From: Paraburkholderia monticola
GTDB lineage: Bacteria > Pseudomonadota > Gammaproteobacteria > Burkholderiales > Burkholderiaceae
Assembly (NCBI RefSeq): GCF_001580545.1
Contig: NZ_LRBG01000039.1
Coordinates: 682,001 to 746,000 of the forward strand
Length of the DNA: 64,000 bases
Direction of reading: 5' to 3'
A program made the translations under genes and the position numbers. The notes under the pieces were generated by a model. That model was given only the letters and a program-made list of their open reading frames with translations. It was not told the DNA's origin and did no database searches. Below are positions 55,945-64,000 of the stretch, piece by piece. How positions within the stretch are numbered: position 1 is the first letter of the stretch; every line of letters starts with the position of its first letter.

Positions 55945-56634
55945 ATGCGCATTTCCTTTCTGCACACGATCGAAAATAACAGACGGGTATTCGAACACGC
56001 AGCCATCGAATCAGGATTGCGCCCGGACGATCTTCGCCATGCGGTGCGAGCCGATCTGCGTGAAGCGGTCGAACGGGCCGGCACGATTACCAGCGATATA
56101 AAAGCGCAAACATGCGGCTGCCTACTTGAACTCGCGCGCAACGCCGATGCCGTCGTCGTGACTTGCGCGACGCTCGGGCCCGCGGTCGACGAGATGGGCA
56201 ATGCGCCAGTGCCTGTCGTCAGAGCGGATGCCGCGCTCGCCGCAACGGCCGCTGAAGCCGCTGAAGCCGCGCGAGGCGGTGGAAAGATTGCAGTACTGTG
56301 CGCGGCCGAAGCGGCGATCGAATCCAATCGAAAGCTCTTTACGCGGTATGCGGAAGCACGGGGCGCATCGGTGGAAATCGTTCATGTGCCGCAGGTGTGG
56401 GCGCTGTTCAGGAGCGGCGAGATGGACGCCTGCTTCGCGGCGATCGCTTCGGCGGCGACGGATGCCTATTCGGCCGGTGCGAGCGTGGTCGCGTTGGCTC
56501 ATCCATGGATGGCACCGGCCGCCGATCTCGCGAGCTGCTCGAGCGAAGGCAAGCGGCCTTTCGATAGTGCGCGCGCGGCGTTGGATGCCGCGATGCTGCG
56601 CGTCAACCAGGCGTCAGCGAGCGAGCAGCAGTAA
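55945..56634 (+). CDS. Asp/Glu racemase-like protein
   Basis: A 229-residue protein of the Asp/Glu/hydantoin racemase superfamily, with the first catalytic-type Cys in V-V-T-C-A-T-L-G-P-A. The second half (A-A-S-V-V-A-L-A-H-P-W-M) has His where many racemases have the second Cys, so racemase activity is not certain. No signal peptide. GGAG precedes the ATG. It stands alone after the lipoprotein gene on the same strand. Confidence 0.75.
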   Translation: MRISFLHTIENNRRVFEHAAIESGLRPDDLRHAVRADLREAVERAGTITSDIKAQTCGCLLELARNADAVVVTCATLGPAVDEMGNAPVPVVRADAALAATAAEAAEAARGGGKIAVLCAAEAAIESNRKLFTRYAEARGASVEIVHVPQVWALFRSGEMDACFAAIASAATDAYSAGASVVALAHPWMAPAADLASCSSEGKRPFDSARAALDAAMLRVNQASASEQQ

Positions 56635-56642
56635 GTCAAACC

Positions 56643-56665
56643 AAAAAAAGCCCGCTTACGCGGGC
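56643..56665 (-). terminator. Rho-independent terminator of the sugar ABC operon
   Basis: Read on the minus strand, GCCCGC / GCGGGC with a four-base loop is followed by seven Ts. It lies 40 bases past the stop of the second permease gene, i.e. at the end of the ABC/GH42 operon. Confidence 0.9.
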
Positions 56666-56703
56666 AACCCTTCTCTACATGGCATCGTCACACGCAAACA
56701 GCG

Positions 56704-57555
56704 TCACCCCTTCGTCGCGCCGAACGTGAGGCCCGCGACAAAATGCTTCTGCATCGCAAAGAACATCAAGACCGACGGCAGCGCCGCCAGAATCGATCCC
56801 GCTGAAACGAGATTCCACGCGGTCGTCCACTGCCCTTTCAGCGCCGCCACACCGACGGTGATCGGCGCGGCATCATCGCCCTGCGTCAAACACAAGGCCC
56901 AGAAATAGTCGTTCCACACGAACGTGAACACGAGGATCGCCAACGCCGCGAGCGCGGGACGAATCAACGGCAGCACGATCCTGAAGAACACGGTCCACTC
57001 GTTCGCCCCTTCGATGCGCGCCGCCTCCACCAGTTCGAACGGCAACTGCTTGATGAAGTTGCGCAGAAACAGCGCGCAAAAGCCAGTCTGGAACGACACA
57101 TGAAACAGAATCAGCGCGCTCACGGTATTGAACAGCCCGAGTTGCAACGACAGGTCGCGCACCGGAATCATCAACACCTGGATCGGGACGAAATTGCCCG
57201 CGACGAACGTCGCGAACAACGTCGAATTGCCGCGAAAGCGATAAATCGCCAAGGCAAAACCCGCCATCGCGGCGAGTGCAATCGAGCCCACCACCGAAGG
57301 CACCGTGATCAGCACGCTATTCCAGAAGTAATGCAGCATCGGCGACGTGGTCAAGGCCTCGCGATAGTTATCGAACATCGCGAAGTGCTTCGGCCATCCC
57401 CAGTAGTTGCCCTCGCTCAACTCTTCGGTTGAACGCACCGAGGTGACCAGCACCGCGATCATCGGCAGCAGCCAGATCAAGAGTGCAATCGGCAAGGTCA
57501 GTTTGTACGCGCGGCGCGTGGCCGGCTTCCATTTGTCGATTGGGATCGGAAACAT
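56704..57555 (-). CDS. Sugar ABC transporter permease (MalG-like)
   Basis: A 283-residue permease with six membrane helices and the CUT1 EAA loop (E-A-A-R-I-E-G-A-N-E-W), which contacts the ATPase. It begins M-F-P-I-P-I-D-K-W and has AAGGAG ahead of the ATG. It is the last gene of the operon ATPase-GH42-binding protein-permease-permease. The operon content suggests a beta-galactoside as the transported sugar. Confidence 0.92.
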   Translation of the reverse strand: MFPIPIDKWKPATRRAYKLTLPIALLIWLLPMIAVLVTSVRSTEELSEGNYWGWPKHFAMFDNYREALTTSPMLHYFWNSVLITVPSVVGSIALAAMAGFALAIYRFRGNSTLFATFVAGNFVPIQVLMIPVRDLSLQLGLFNTVSALILFHVSFQTGFCALFLRNFIKQLPFELVEAARIEGANEWTVFFRIVLPLIRPALAALAILVFTFVWNDYFWALCLTQGDDAAPITVGVAALKGQWTTAWNLVSAGSILAALPSVLMFFAMQKHFVAGLTFGATKG

Positions 57556-57565
57556 CAGCGGCTCC

Positions 57566-58540
57566 TTATTGCTCGGCGCGCAGCATCCGCCGCAGGTGAT
57601 AGACGATGTACACGAGCATGATGCCGAACAGCACCACCGCGATCGCCGCCGAATAGCCGATGCGGTAGTACTTGATCGCCTGGTCGTACATGAAATAGGC
57701 GAGCACCGTCGAGCTTTCGAACGGACCGCCGCCCGTCATCACCGAAATCAGATCGAAGCTGCGCAGCGCGCCGATGATCGTCACGACGATCGCCATGAAC
57801 GTCGTGGGCCGCAACTGCGGCAGGATCACATGCCAGAGCATCGACCAGCCGTGCGCGCCTTCCATCCGCGCGGCTTCGATCTGCTCGGCGTTCAGCGTGG
57901 TCAAGCCGGTCAGATAAAGAATCATGCAGTACGCGGTTTGCGGCCACAGCGCCGCGAACACGATGCCGAGCGTCGCATAGCGCGGATCGCCGAGCACCGG
58001 CACGCCGTGGCCGAGCATCATCGCGAGCAGGCCGAAGGTCGGATCGTAGAACCACGAAAAGATCAGCCCGACCACGACGCCCGACAACACGAACGGCGCA
58101 AAAAACAGCGACTTGACGATGCGGATGCCCGCCACCGCCTGATTCAGATACAGCGCGACGGCGAGACCCATCGGCGGCGCGAGCAGGAACAGCACGAGCC
58201 AGATCAGGTTGTTCTTCAGCGCCGTATAGAACGTCGGCGTATGGACCAGCTCGATATAGTTCGCGAGGCCGATGAAAGTCGGCTCGGTCATGCCGTCCCA
58301 GTTGAAAAAGCTCAGGCGGATCGTCGAGAGGATCGGCCACACCACGTAGACGGCCACCATGAAGCAGGCCGGCGCGAGAAACAGGAACGCGGCACGCCGC
58401 TGCCGCCGCGCGGTCGGCGTCGGCCGGCGCCGGCGCGATGCGACGGGCGCGCCGCCTAGCGCGCCGCCCGCCGCAGGCAAGCCCGCGCCGCCGGGTTCAA
58501 CAGGACCGTCGACGCTATGACGGCTGACGGAATGCGACAC
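57566..58540 (-). CDS. Sugar ABC transporter permease (MalF-like)
   Basis: A 324-residue permease with six membrane helices after a polar Gly/Arg/Pro-rich N-terminus of about 45 residues, and the EAA loop E-A-A-R-M-E-G-A-H-G-W. The start is probably a GTG; I chose 58540 because GGGAG is at correct spacing, while the GTG at 58546 is too close. It pairs with the downstream MalG-like permease, 10 bases away. Confidence 0.9.
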   Translation of the reverse strand: MSHSVSRHSVDGPVEPGGAGLPAAGGALGGAPVASRRRRPTPTARRQRRAAFLFLAPACFMVAVYVVWPILSTIRLSFFNWDGMTEPTFIGLANYIELVHTPTFYTALKNNLIWLVLFLLAPPMGLAVALYLNQAVAGIRIVKSLFFAPFVLSGVVVGLIFSWFYDPTFGLLAMMLGHGVPVLGDPRYATLGIVFAALWPQTAYCMILYLTGLTTLNAEQIEAARMEGAHGWSMLWHVILPQLRPTTFMAIVVTIIGALRSFDLISVMTGGGPFESSTVLAYFMYDQAIKYYRIGYSAAIAVVLFGIMLVYIVYHLRRMLRAEQ

Positions 58541-58598
58541 GATCACTCTCCCGATCCAGTCTGATGCCTGCGGACAGCGGCCTCGCGGCCGCCGCCGC

Positions 58599-59852
58599 TC
58601 ACTTCTTGTAGATACGCTGACGCGTCTGCTCGAGCTGCGCGAGGATGTCGTCGAGTTTCGACGGGTCGGAGACGAACTGCTGCATCCCCTTCATCCCTTC
58701 GTCGGCCATTTCCTTCGTCATGTCGCGATCGTAGAACTGCGCGATACCGCCCTTCGTGTTCGACAGGATCTGGAAGCCGATCTTCGAAATCGGATCTTCA
58801 GGCTCCGGCGACTTGCTGTTCGCCGACAACGAGCCGAGTCCCTTCGCGAGTTGCGCGCCGATCTCGGGCGTCTCGACGAAAGCCAGGAACGTGTGCGCAT
58901 CGGTCTTGTTCTTCGCCTTCGACGGAATATGCAGCGATTCGACCGGCCCATCCTCGGCGGTCGGCACCTTGGAGTCGATGATCGGGAACTGGAAGTAGCC
59001 CATTTGCGGCTTGATGTTATCCGGGAAACCTGCCGCGATGAACGTGCCCATCAGCATCATGGCGGCCTTGCCCTGGAACAGGAACGGCTGCACCGCGTCG
59101 AGATCGTAGGACAGCGAGTTATTGATGAAGTAGCCGTCGTCGATCAGTTGCTTCCACGTCGTATAGACCTTCTTCACGCGCGGATCGGTGTACGGAATCT
59201 CGCCCGCCATCAGCTTCTGATGGAACGCATTGCCGTTCAGGCGCAGATCGAGATAATCGAACCAGCCAGCGAGCGTCCACGCATCGCGGCCCGCCACCGC
59301 GATCGGCGTTATGCCGGCCGCCTTCAGCTTTTTCGCGGCGTCGAGAAACTCGTCCCACGTTTTCGGCTCGCCCTTGATGCCGGCCTTCTCGAACAGATCC
59401 TTGCGATAGAACATCCCCCACGAGTAGTACACGGTCGGCGCGGCATACTGCTTGCCCTTGTACGACGATGCTTCCTTCGTCGACGCATACATGTCGTTCC
59501 AGCCGTTCTTCTGCCAGTCGCCGGTCAGATCCTCGAAAAGGCCACGCTGCGCGTAATACGCCATCCGTTCGCCGTCGTGCCAGTTGACGATATCGGGCGC
59601 GACAGTGGAAAGCCAACCCGGCAACTGAACCTTGTAGGCCTCTTCATCGATGAACGACACCTTCACGTCGACGCCGGGATGCGCCTTCTTGAACTCGTCG
59701 ACCACCTGCTGCCACACCGCGCGCTGGCTCGCGCCCTTGTACGCGATGTTCAGCGCGAGCGTGCCCGCCTGCGCGGTGCTGACGACGGACGTCCCCGCGG
59801 CGACCGCGGCCAATGCGAGCGCCAACAGAATCTTGCGTGGTTTCAGTTTCAT
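58599..59852 (-). CDS. Sugar ABC transporter substrate-binding protein
   Basis: A 417-residue periplasmic binding protein of the CUT1 family with a signal peptide ending near A-Q-A-G (about residue 29). The mature protein shows V-D-V-K-V-S-F-I-D-E-E, G-M-F-Y-R-K-D-L-F and A-G-I-T-P-I-A-V-A-G-R. It is adjacent to a GH42 beta-galactosidase gene, so the ligand may be a galactoside or galacto-oligosaccharide. AAGGAG precedes the ATG. Confidence 0.92.
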   Translation of the reverse strand: MKLKPRKILLALALAAVAAGTSVVSTAQAGTLALNIAYKGASQRAVWQQVVDEFKKAHPGVDVKVSFIDEEAYKVQLPGWLSTVAPDIVNWHDGERMAYYAQRGLFEDLTGDWQKNGWNDMYASTKEASSYKGKQYAAPTVYYSWGMFYRKDLFEKAGIKGEPKTWDEFLDAAKKLKAAGITPIAVAGRDAWTLAGWFDYLDLRLNGNAFHQKLMAGEIPYTDPRVKKVYTTWKQLIDDGYFINNSLSYDLDAVQPFLFQGKAAMMLMGTFIAAGFPDNIKPQMGYFQFPIIDSKVPTAEDGPVESLHIPSKAKNKTDAHTFLAFVETPEIGAQLAKGLGSLSANSKSPEPEDPISKIGFQILSNTKGGIAQFYDRDMTKEMADEGMKGMQQFVSDPSKLDDILAQLEQTRQRIYKK

Positions 59853-59937
59853 CCTGACTGTCTCCTTTATGCCATGGTTTTTACGTCGTTGTCGCTTCTG
59901 TGTCGAATGACTGCATGGAGCTGTTACGGCCAGACTT

Positions 59938-61917
59938 CTATTGCGAGCGGTAGATCGCTACACCCTGCGGCGCCACCTCGCGCGACCCTATCACGAATGC
60001 ATCGTCGGCGACGTGATCGAGCAGGTGGACTTGATCGCCATAGTTGAACACGTAGGTCAGTGCGCCGCGTCGGCTGATGCGCACGCTGTCGCCGAGGGCC
60101 TGCGTTTCGAGGCCCGCTGCCCGTGCGATTTGCGCGAACAGATGCACCGTCAATGCGTCATCGAACAGGCTCGCGAAGTAGTGGAACGCGCCGCTTCGCA
60201 CGTACGCGGGATGACCGTCCGCGAAACGCGCGCGTACGTCGAGCGACGTTGACGCATCGCTCTCGATGAAATCACGCCAGTGACGCGCGAAGCCGCCGGT
60301 CGCGGCATCGTTCTGTTCGAGCACCACCGCCTCGGTCACGTTCGGCCGCATCGATTCGACGCGCCACACGCGCAGCGGCAGTACCGACGTCAACGCGCCA
60401 GGCGGCAGATTCGCCGGAATCCGCAGATCGCGCGTCTTCGATCCCGTGCGCGGACCGAGCACGACCTGCGCGCCCGAGCGTGCAAGCCAGGCGGCGAAAT
60501 CGTCGGGCACCACCGGCAGCGGCGGCACGACGACCAGACTATAGCCATCGAACGAGGCATCCACCGGCACGACATCGACGTCGAGTCCGAGCGCGCGCAA
60601 CGCCGAGTAGTACTCGAAAGCGAAACGCGGATAGTGAAAGTCCGCACCCTGCGGGTGAATCTCGAACAGCCACTTCGCTTCGTAGTCGTAGACGAGCGCG
60701 ACTTTCGAGCGGATCGCCGCGTTCGCATCGGCATTCGCGGCGAACACCGTGCGAATGTCCGCGGCCACCTGTGACGCTTCACTACCGCCGACGTCGAGCC
60801 GGTTATCGGGCGTATTGAGGCCCGCATGCATCTGCTCCTGCGCGAACGGCGCCTGACGCCAGCGGAAGTACGACACACAGCCCGCGCCGTGCGCGAACGC
60901 TTCCCAACTCCACAGCCGCACCATGCCCGGCAGCGGCGCCGGATTCCACTGCGCCCAGTTCACCGGTCCGGGCTGCTGCTCCATGACCCAGAACGGCAGC
61001 TTCGACATGCCGCGATACACATCGTGATTGAACGACGCGAAATCCGGATGACCGCTGCGCAACCAGCGCGCCTTGATGTCCGGCGCGAACCACTGCTCTT
61101 CTAGCGCGCCGAGCGGATAGCTGTCCCACGTCGCGACGTCGAGATCGGCCGCGACCTTGTAGTGATCGAACTCGGTGAACAGCTGCATGAAGTTATGCGC
61201 GACAGGCCGTCCCGGCGAATGCGCGCGAATGATCTCGACCTGCATGCGGTTGTAGCGCGCCACTTCGTCGGAGGCGAAACGCCGGTAGTCGAGCCGATGC
61301 GACGGATGCGCCTCGGTCACGGTGCCGACGGGCGCGTCGATCTCGTCGAAGCCGCGGTACTCCATGCTCCAGAACACCGTGCCCCACGCATCGTTCAACG
61401 CCTCGATCGTGCGATAACGTGCCTTCAGCCACTCGCGAAAGCGCGCGACGGCCGCCGCCGAATAGCTGACCACCGTGTGATGACAGCCGAATTCGTTATC
61501 GGTCTGCCAGTACGCGACGGCCGGATGCTTGCCATAACGCTCGGCCACCGCCGTGCAGATGCGCCGCGACGCCTCGAAATACGCAGGCGACGAGAAATCG
61601 TAATGGCGCCGCGAGCCGAACGCGCGCGGGCGTCCATCGGCGCCGACCGGCAGGATGTCCGGATGACGATCGATCAGCCACTTCGGCGGCGTCGCGGTCG
61701 GCGTGCACATCACGACCTTCAGGCCGGCCGCGCCGAGCACATCGACGGCGCGATCGAGCCAGCCCCAATCGTATTCGCCGGGTGTCGGCTCCATCCGGCT
61801 CCACGCGAATTCCGCGATCCGCACCTGCTCGATGCCGAGCGCTTTCATCCGGCGCGCGTCGTCTTCCCACATCGACTCGGGCCAGTGCTCCGGGTAATAA
61901 CAGACTCCAACGCGCAT
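59938..61917 (-). CDS. GH42 family beta-galactosidase
   Basis: A 659-residue enzyme of standard GH42 length. The catalytic acid/base is Glu142 (Q-T-D-N-E-F-G) and the nucleophile is Glu314 (W-V-M-E-Q-Q-P-G). The start M-R-V-G-V-C-Y-Y-P-E-H-W is the family N-terminus. No signal peptide, so it hydrolyses the imported galactoside in the cytoplasm. GGGGA lies before the ATG. It is the second gene of the ABC operon. Confidence 0.92.
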   Translation of the reverse strand: MRVGVCYYPEHWPESMWEDDARRMKALGIEQVRIAEFAWSRMEPTPGEYDWGWLDRAVDVLGAAGLKVVMCTPTATPPKWLIDRHPDILPVGADGRPRAFGSRRHYDFSSPAYFEASRRICTAVAERYGKHPAVAYWQTDNEFGCHHTVVSYSAAAVARFREWLKARYRTIEALNDAWGTVFWSMEYRGFDEIDAPVGTVTEAHPSHRLDYRRFASDEVARYNRMQVEIIRAHSPGRPVAHNFMQLFTEFDHYKVAADLDVATWDSYPLGALEEQWFAPDIKARWLRSGHPDFASFNHDVYRGMSKLPFWVMEQQPGPVNWAQWNPAPLPGMVRLWSWEAFAHGAGCVSYFRWRQAPFAQEQMHAGLNTPDNRLDVGGSEASQVAADIRTVFAANADANAAIRSKVALVYDYEAKWLFEIHPQGADFHYPRFAFEYYSALRALGLDVDVVPVDASFDGYSLVVVPPLPVVPDDFAAWLARSGAQVVLGPRTGSKTRDLRIPANLPPGALTSVLPLRVWRVESMRPNVTEAVVLEQNDAATGGFARHWRDFIESDASTSLDVRARFADGHPAYVRSGAFHYFASLFDDALTVHLFAQIARAAGLETQALGDSVRISRRGALTYVFNYGDQVHLLDHVADDAFVIGSREVAPQGVAIYRSQ

Positions 61918-61937
61918 CCGTATGTCCCCAATGTTTT

Positions 61938-63104
61938 TCAAGCGTAGTGTTCGACGGATTCGAGCGACGCGGCCGCGAAGCCATCTTCGGTAAACAGATG
62001 GCAGGCCGTGCGCGGCACCCGCAGGTTCGCGCGGTCGCCGGGCGCGAGGCGCGTATTGCCGGGCGCCTTGGCAATCAGCACGGCGCCGCCGGGTTGATCG
62101 AGGTGAACATAGCTGTGTTCGCCGAGCTGCTCGACGAGCGATACGGTGCGCGCGAGCACACCGTCTTCCGGGCTCACCGCGCTCGTGTTTGCCGATGCAT
62201 CGACGAACTCGAGATGCTCGGGACGCACGCCGAGCGTGACCGCTTGCGCCGGCTGCAAGCCCGCGCCGCTCACCGGCACGTGCACGTTTTCGCCGGTGTG
62301 ATCGAGCGTGACGAGCACGCCTTGGGCATCGAGTGAAGCCACCTTGCCCGGCAGGAAATTCATTCGCGGCGAGCCGATAAAGCCGGCCACGAAGCGGCTC
62401 TTCGGGCGGTGATACAGCTCGAGCGGCGCGCCTATCTGCGCGATGCTGCCGTAGCGCTCGGTGTCCTTGCCCGTATGCAGCAGCACGATCTTGTCGGCGA
62501 GCGTCATCGCTTCGATCTGATCGTGCGTCACGTAAACCACGCTCGCCTTCGCAAACTGCTTGTGCAGGCGCGCGATTTCCACGCGCGTTTGTCCGCGCAA
62601 CGTCGCATCGAGATTGGACAACGGTTCGTCGAACAGAAACACGCCAGGCTCGCGCACGATCGCGCGGCCAATCGCGACGCGCTGCCGCTGCCCGCCCGAC
62701 AGCGCCTTCGGTTTGCGTTCGAGCAGCGCCTCGAGTTGAAGGATGCGCGCGGCTTCCCGCACCTTGCGGTCGATTTCGTCCTTGGGGGTCTTCGCGAGTT
62801 TCAGGCCGAACGCCATGTTCTCGAACACGCTCATGTGCGGAAACAGCGCATAGCTCTGGAACACCATCGCGACGCCGCGTTGCGCGGCAGGGACGTCGTT
62901 GACGATCTGCCCGCCGATCGACAGGTCGCCGTCGGTCACGTCTTCGAGACCGGCGATCATGCGCAGCAGCGTGGACTTGCCGCAGCCCGACGGGCCGAGA
63001 AACACGCAGAACTCGTTTTCGCCAATCTCCAGATCGACGTTGCGAATCACTGGCGCACCGTCGCCATACGCCTTCTGCACGCCTCGTAACGAAATGCTCG
63101 CCAT
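61938..63104 (-). CDS. Sugar ABC transporter ATP-binding protein (MalK/UgpC-like)
   Basis: A 388-residue ATPase. Walker A is G-P-S-G-C-G-K-S-T at residues 37-45, the signature is L-S-G-G-Q-R-Q-R, Walker B is F-L-F-D-E-P and the switch His is in V-T-H-D-Q. The C-terminal MalK-type regulatory (OB-fold) domain contains L-G-V-R-P-E-H-L. It is the first gene of the operon and energises the two permeases. A LacI-type operator candidate lies 37 bases ahead of its start. Confidence 0.93.
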   Translation of the reverse strand: MASISLRGVQKAYGDGAPVIRNVDLEIGENEFCVFLGPSGCGKSTLLRMIAGLEDVTDGDLSIGGQIVNDVPAAQRGVAMVFQSYALFPHMSVFENMAFGLKLAKTPKDEIDRKVREAARILQLEALLERKPKALSGGQRQRVAIGRAIVREPGVFLFDEPLSNLDATLRGQTRVEIARLHKQFAKASVVYVTHDQIEAMTLADKIVLLHTGKDTERYGSIAQIGAPLELYHRPKSRFVAGFIGSPRMNFLPGKVASLDAQGVLVTLDHTGENVHVPVSGAGLQPAQAVTLGVRPEHLEFVDASANTSAVSPEDGVLARTVSLVEQLGEHSYVHLDQPGGAVLIAKAPGNTRLAPGDRANLRVPRTACHLFTEDGFAAASLESVEHYA

Positions 63105-63141
63105 TGCATCGACTCCGTGATTTAATCGGCGCGAAGTCGGA

Positions 63142-63157
63142 GATTAAGCGCTTAATC
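63142..63157. promoter_or_regulatory. LacI-type operator candidate between divergent genes
   Basis: GATTAAGCGCTTAATC is a perfect 16-base palindrome with the central CG common to LacI-family operators. It lies between the ABC ATPase gene and the divergent LacI gene. A weaker GATTTAATC-like half copy is about 20 bases upstream. Confidence 0.7.
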
Positions 63158-63298
63158 AGCAAGACCAAAAAATCGATCGCAAGGCGATCGTTGGGTCTGT
63201 CTCCGATATCGTTTTGTACGCTGGTTTGACGACAGATGTTGCCGCGCCTCGCGCCGCGACGCAAATGTCGGACAGCCATCCCAAATATTGACCAGATC

Positions 63299-64000
63299 AT
63301 GCCCACACTCAGCGAAGTCGCGCGTCATGCTGGCGTTACGCCGGCCACGGTGTCCAACGTGCTGCGCAATCGCGGCCGGGTCGGCGAAACCACCCGGCAA
63401 CGCGTGCTCGACGCGGTCGCGGCGCTCGGCTACCGTCCGCATCTCGCCGCGCGCGCGTTGGCCGAGGGCCGCGCGCCGACGCTCGCGCTGATGGTGTCGA
63501 GCATCGCGAATCCGTTCTATCCGGAGTTCGCGCTCGCGGTCGAACGCGCGGCGCGCACGAGCGGTCAATTCGTGATCATCTGCAATACCAACGAAGATCC
63601 GCTGACCGGCCGCGCGTACCTCGACCAGATCGCCGGCACCTTGTCCGAAGGGGTGCTCGTGACGAACGCGAACCTCGATTTCGCCGATCTGCACAAGACC
63701 GAAGCGCGCGGCACGCCGGTCGTGCTGTGCATGTGGGAGCGGCCCAGCGAGCCGCCGGGGCTGCCCTGTGTCGCGGTCGATTTCCGGCTGGCCGGCCAGC
63801 TGGCCGGCCAGCATCTGCTCGAACTCGGGCACCGGCGCATGGGGGCGATCGTCGGCAGCAAGGCGTCGGGCATTCACGCGGCGCGCTACGAAGGTTTCGT
63901 CGACGCGTTGCGCGCGGCCGGCGTGACGAAGAATCGCGTGCGGCATGCGCTCGACACGATCCACGGCGGCTACCTCGCGACGCGCGCGCTGCTCGAAGCC
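63299..64000 (+). CDS. LacI-family transcriptional regulator (C-terminus cut by window end)
   Basis: The first 234 residues are present. The DNA-binding part is typical: L-S-E-V-A-R-H-A-G-V-T-P-A-T-V-S-N-V-L-R, then a hinge helix (A-A-R-A-L-A). The sugar-binding domain begins about residue 60 (P-T-L-A-L-M-V-S-S-I-A-N-P-F-Y). It is divergent from the ABC/GH42 operon and most likely represses it through the palindrome at 63142-63157 in the absence of the sugar. Confidence 0.92.
   Translation, partial: MPTLSEVARHAGVTPATVSNVLRNRGRVGETTRQRVLDAVAALGYRPHLAARALAEGRAPTLALMVSSIANPFYPEFALAVERAARTSGQFVIICNTNEDPLTGRAYLDQIAGTLSEGVLVTNANLDFADLHKTEARGTPVVLCMWERPSEPPGLPCVAVDFRLAGQLAGQHLLELGHRRMGAIVGSKASGIHAARYEGFVDALRAAGVTKNRVRHALDTIHGGYLATRALLEA

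Overview
The window looks like a chromosomal segment of a high-GC betaproteobacterium of the Burkholderia/Paraburkholderia group. This rests on the very GC-rich codon use with long antisense open frames, the Burkholderiales-type porin, the YadA-type trimeric autotransporter with an extended signal peptide, and the density of LysR/MFS/aromatic-catabolism gene sets. No tRNA, rRNA or CRISPR array was recognised. All calls come from reading the sequence and recalled family knowledge; no search was run.

Layout. 1-5.8 kb: a minus-strand aromatic operon (benzoylformate decarboxylase, aldehyde dehydrogenase, AAHS-type transporter, then a cut-off exported protein) with a divergent LysR regulator. 5.9-8.6 kb: a DUF969-DUF979-DUF2891 operon ending in a strong terminator. 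9.2-11.4 kb: a trimeric autotransporter adhesin. 11.6-14.1 kb: an IS1182-like transposase remnant running into polB (DNA polymerase II). 14.2-16.9 kb: a two-gene, translationally coupled cassette of a caspase-like protease and an alpha/beta hydrolase, the best candidate for an undescribed system. 17.1-23.3 kb: a probable low-Mg2+/stress block with a long structured leader carrying a 17-codon and a 53-codon ORF, then mgtA, a porin, a small unknown gene and a BON-domain protein.

23.4-28.9 kb: LysR, a domain-swapped aconitase/isopropylmalate-dehydratase-like enzyme, an MFS transporter, and a 2OG-Fe(II) oxygenase. 29-34.3 kb: DsbA/FrnE-like oxidoreductase, CPBP-type membrane protein, ppnP, a GNAT enzyme, a second BON protein, a Pro/Gln/Tyr-rich exported protein, and a MarR-GNAT fusion with twin dyad operators. 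34.4-38.6 kb: extradiol dioxygenase ligB-ligA with a membrane protein, divergent from a coupled GntR plus tandem-HTH LysR regulator pair. 39-46.5 kb: a small molybdopterin-domain protein, a large TPR/glycosyltransferase-like protein, and a DUF2946/TonB receptor/PepSY metal-uptake block. 46.5-52.8 kb: DeoR-MFS pair, sterol-desaturase-like enzyme, M23 peptidase, three small unknown genes and a DUF2322 protein. 53.6-56.6 kb: a large unknown lipoprotein and an Asp/Glu-racemase-like protein. 56.7-64 kb: a galactoside-type ABC transporter operon with a GH42 beta-galactosidase, and a divergent LacI regulator cut by the window end.

Functionally the window mixes catabolic modules with their local regulators (mdl-like, lig, aconitase-like, beta-galactoside), envelope and metal homeostasis genes (mgtA, porin, TonB/PepSY, BON proteins), and a small amount of accessory DNA (transposase remnant, caspase cassette, antitoxin-like remnant).
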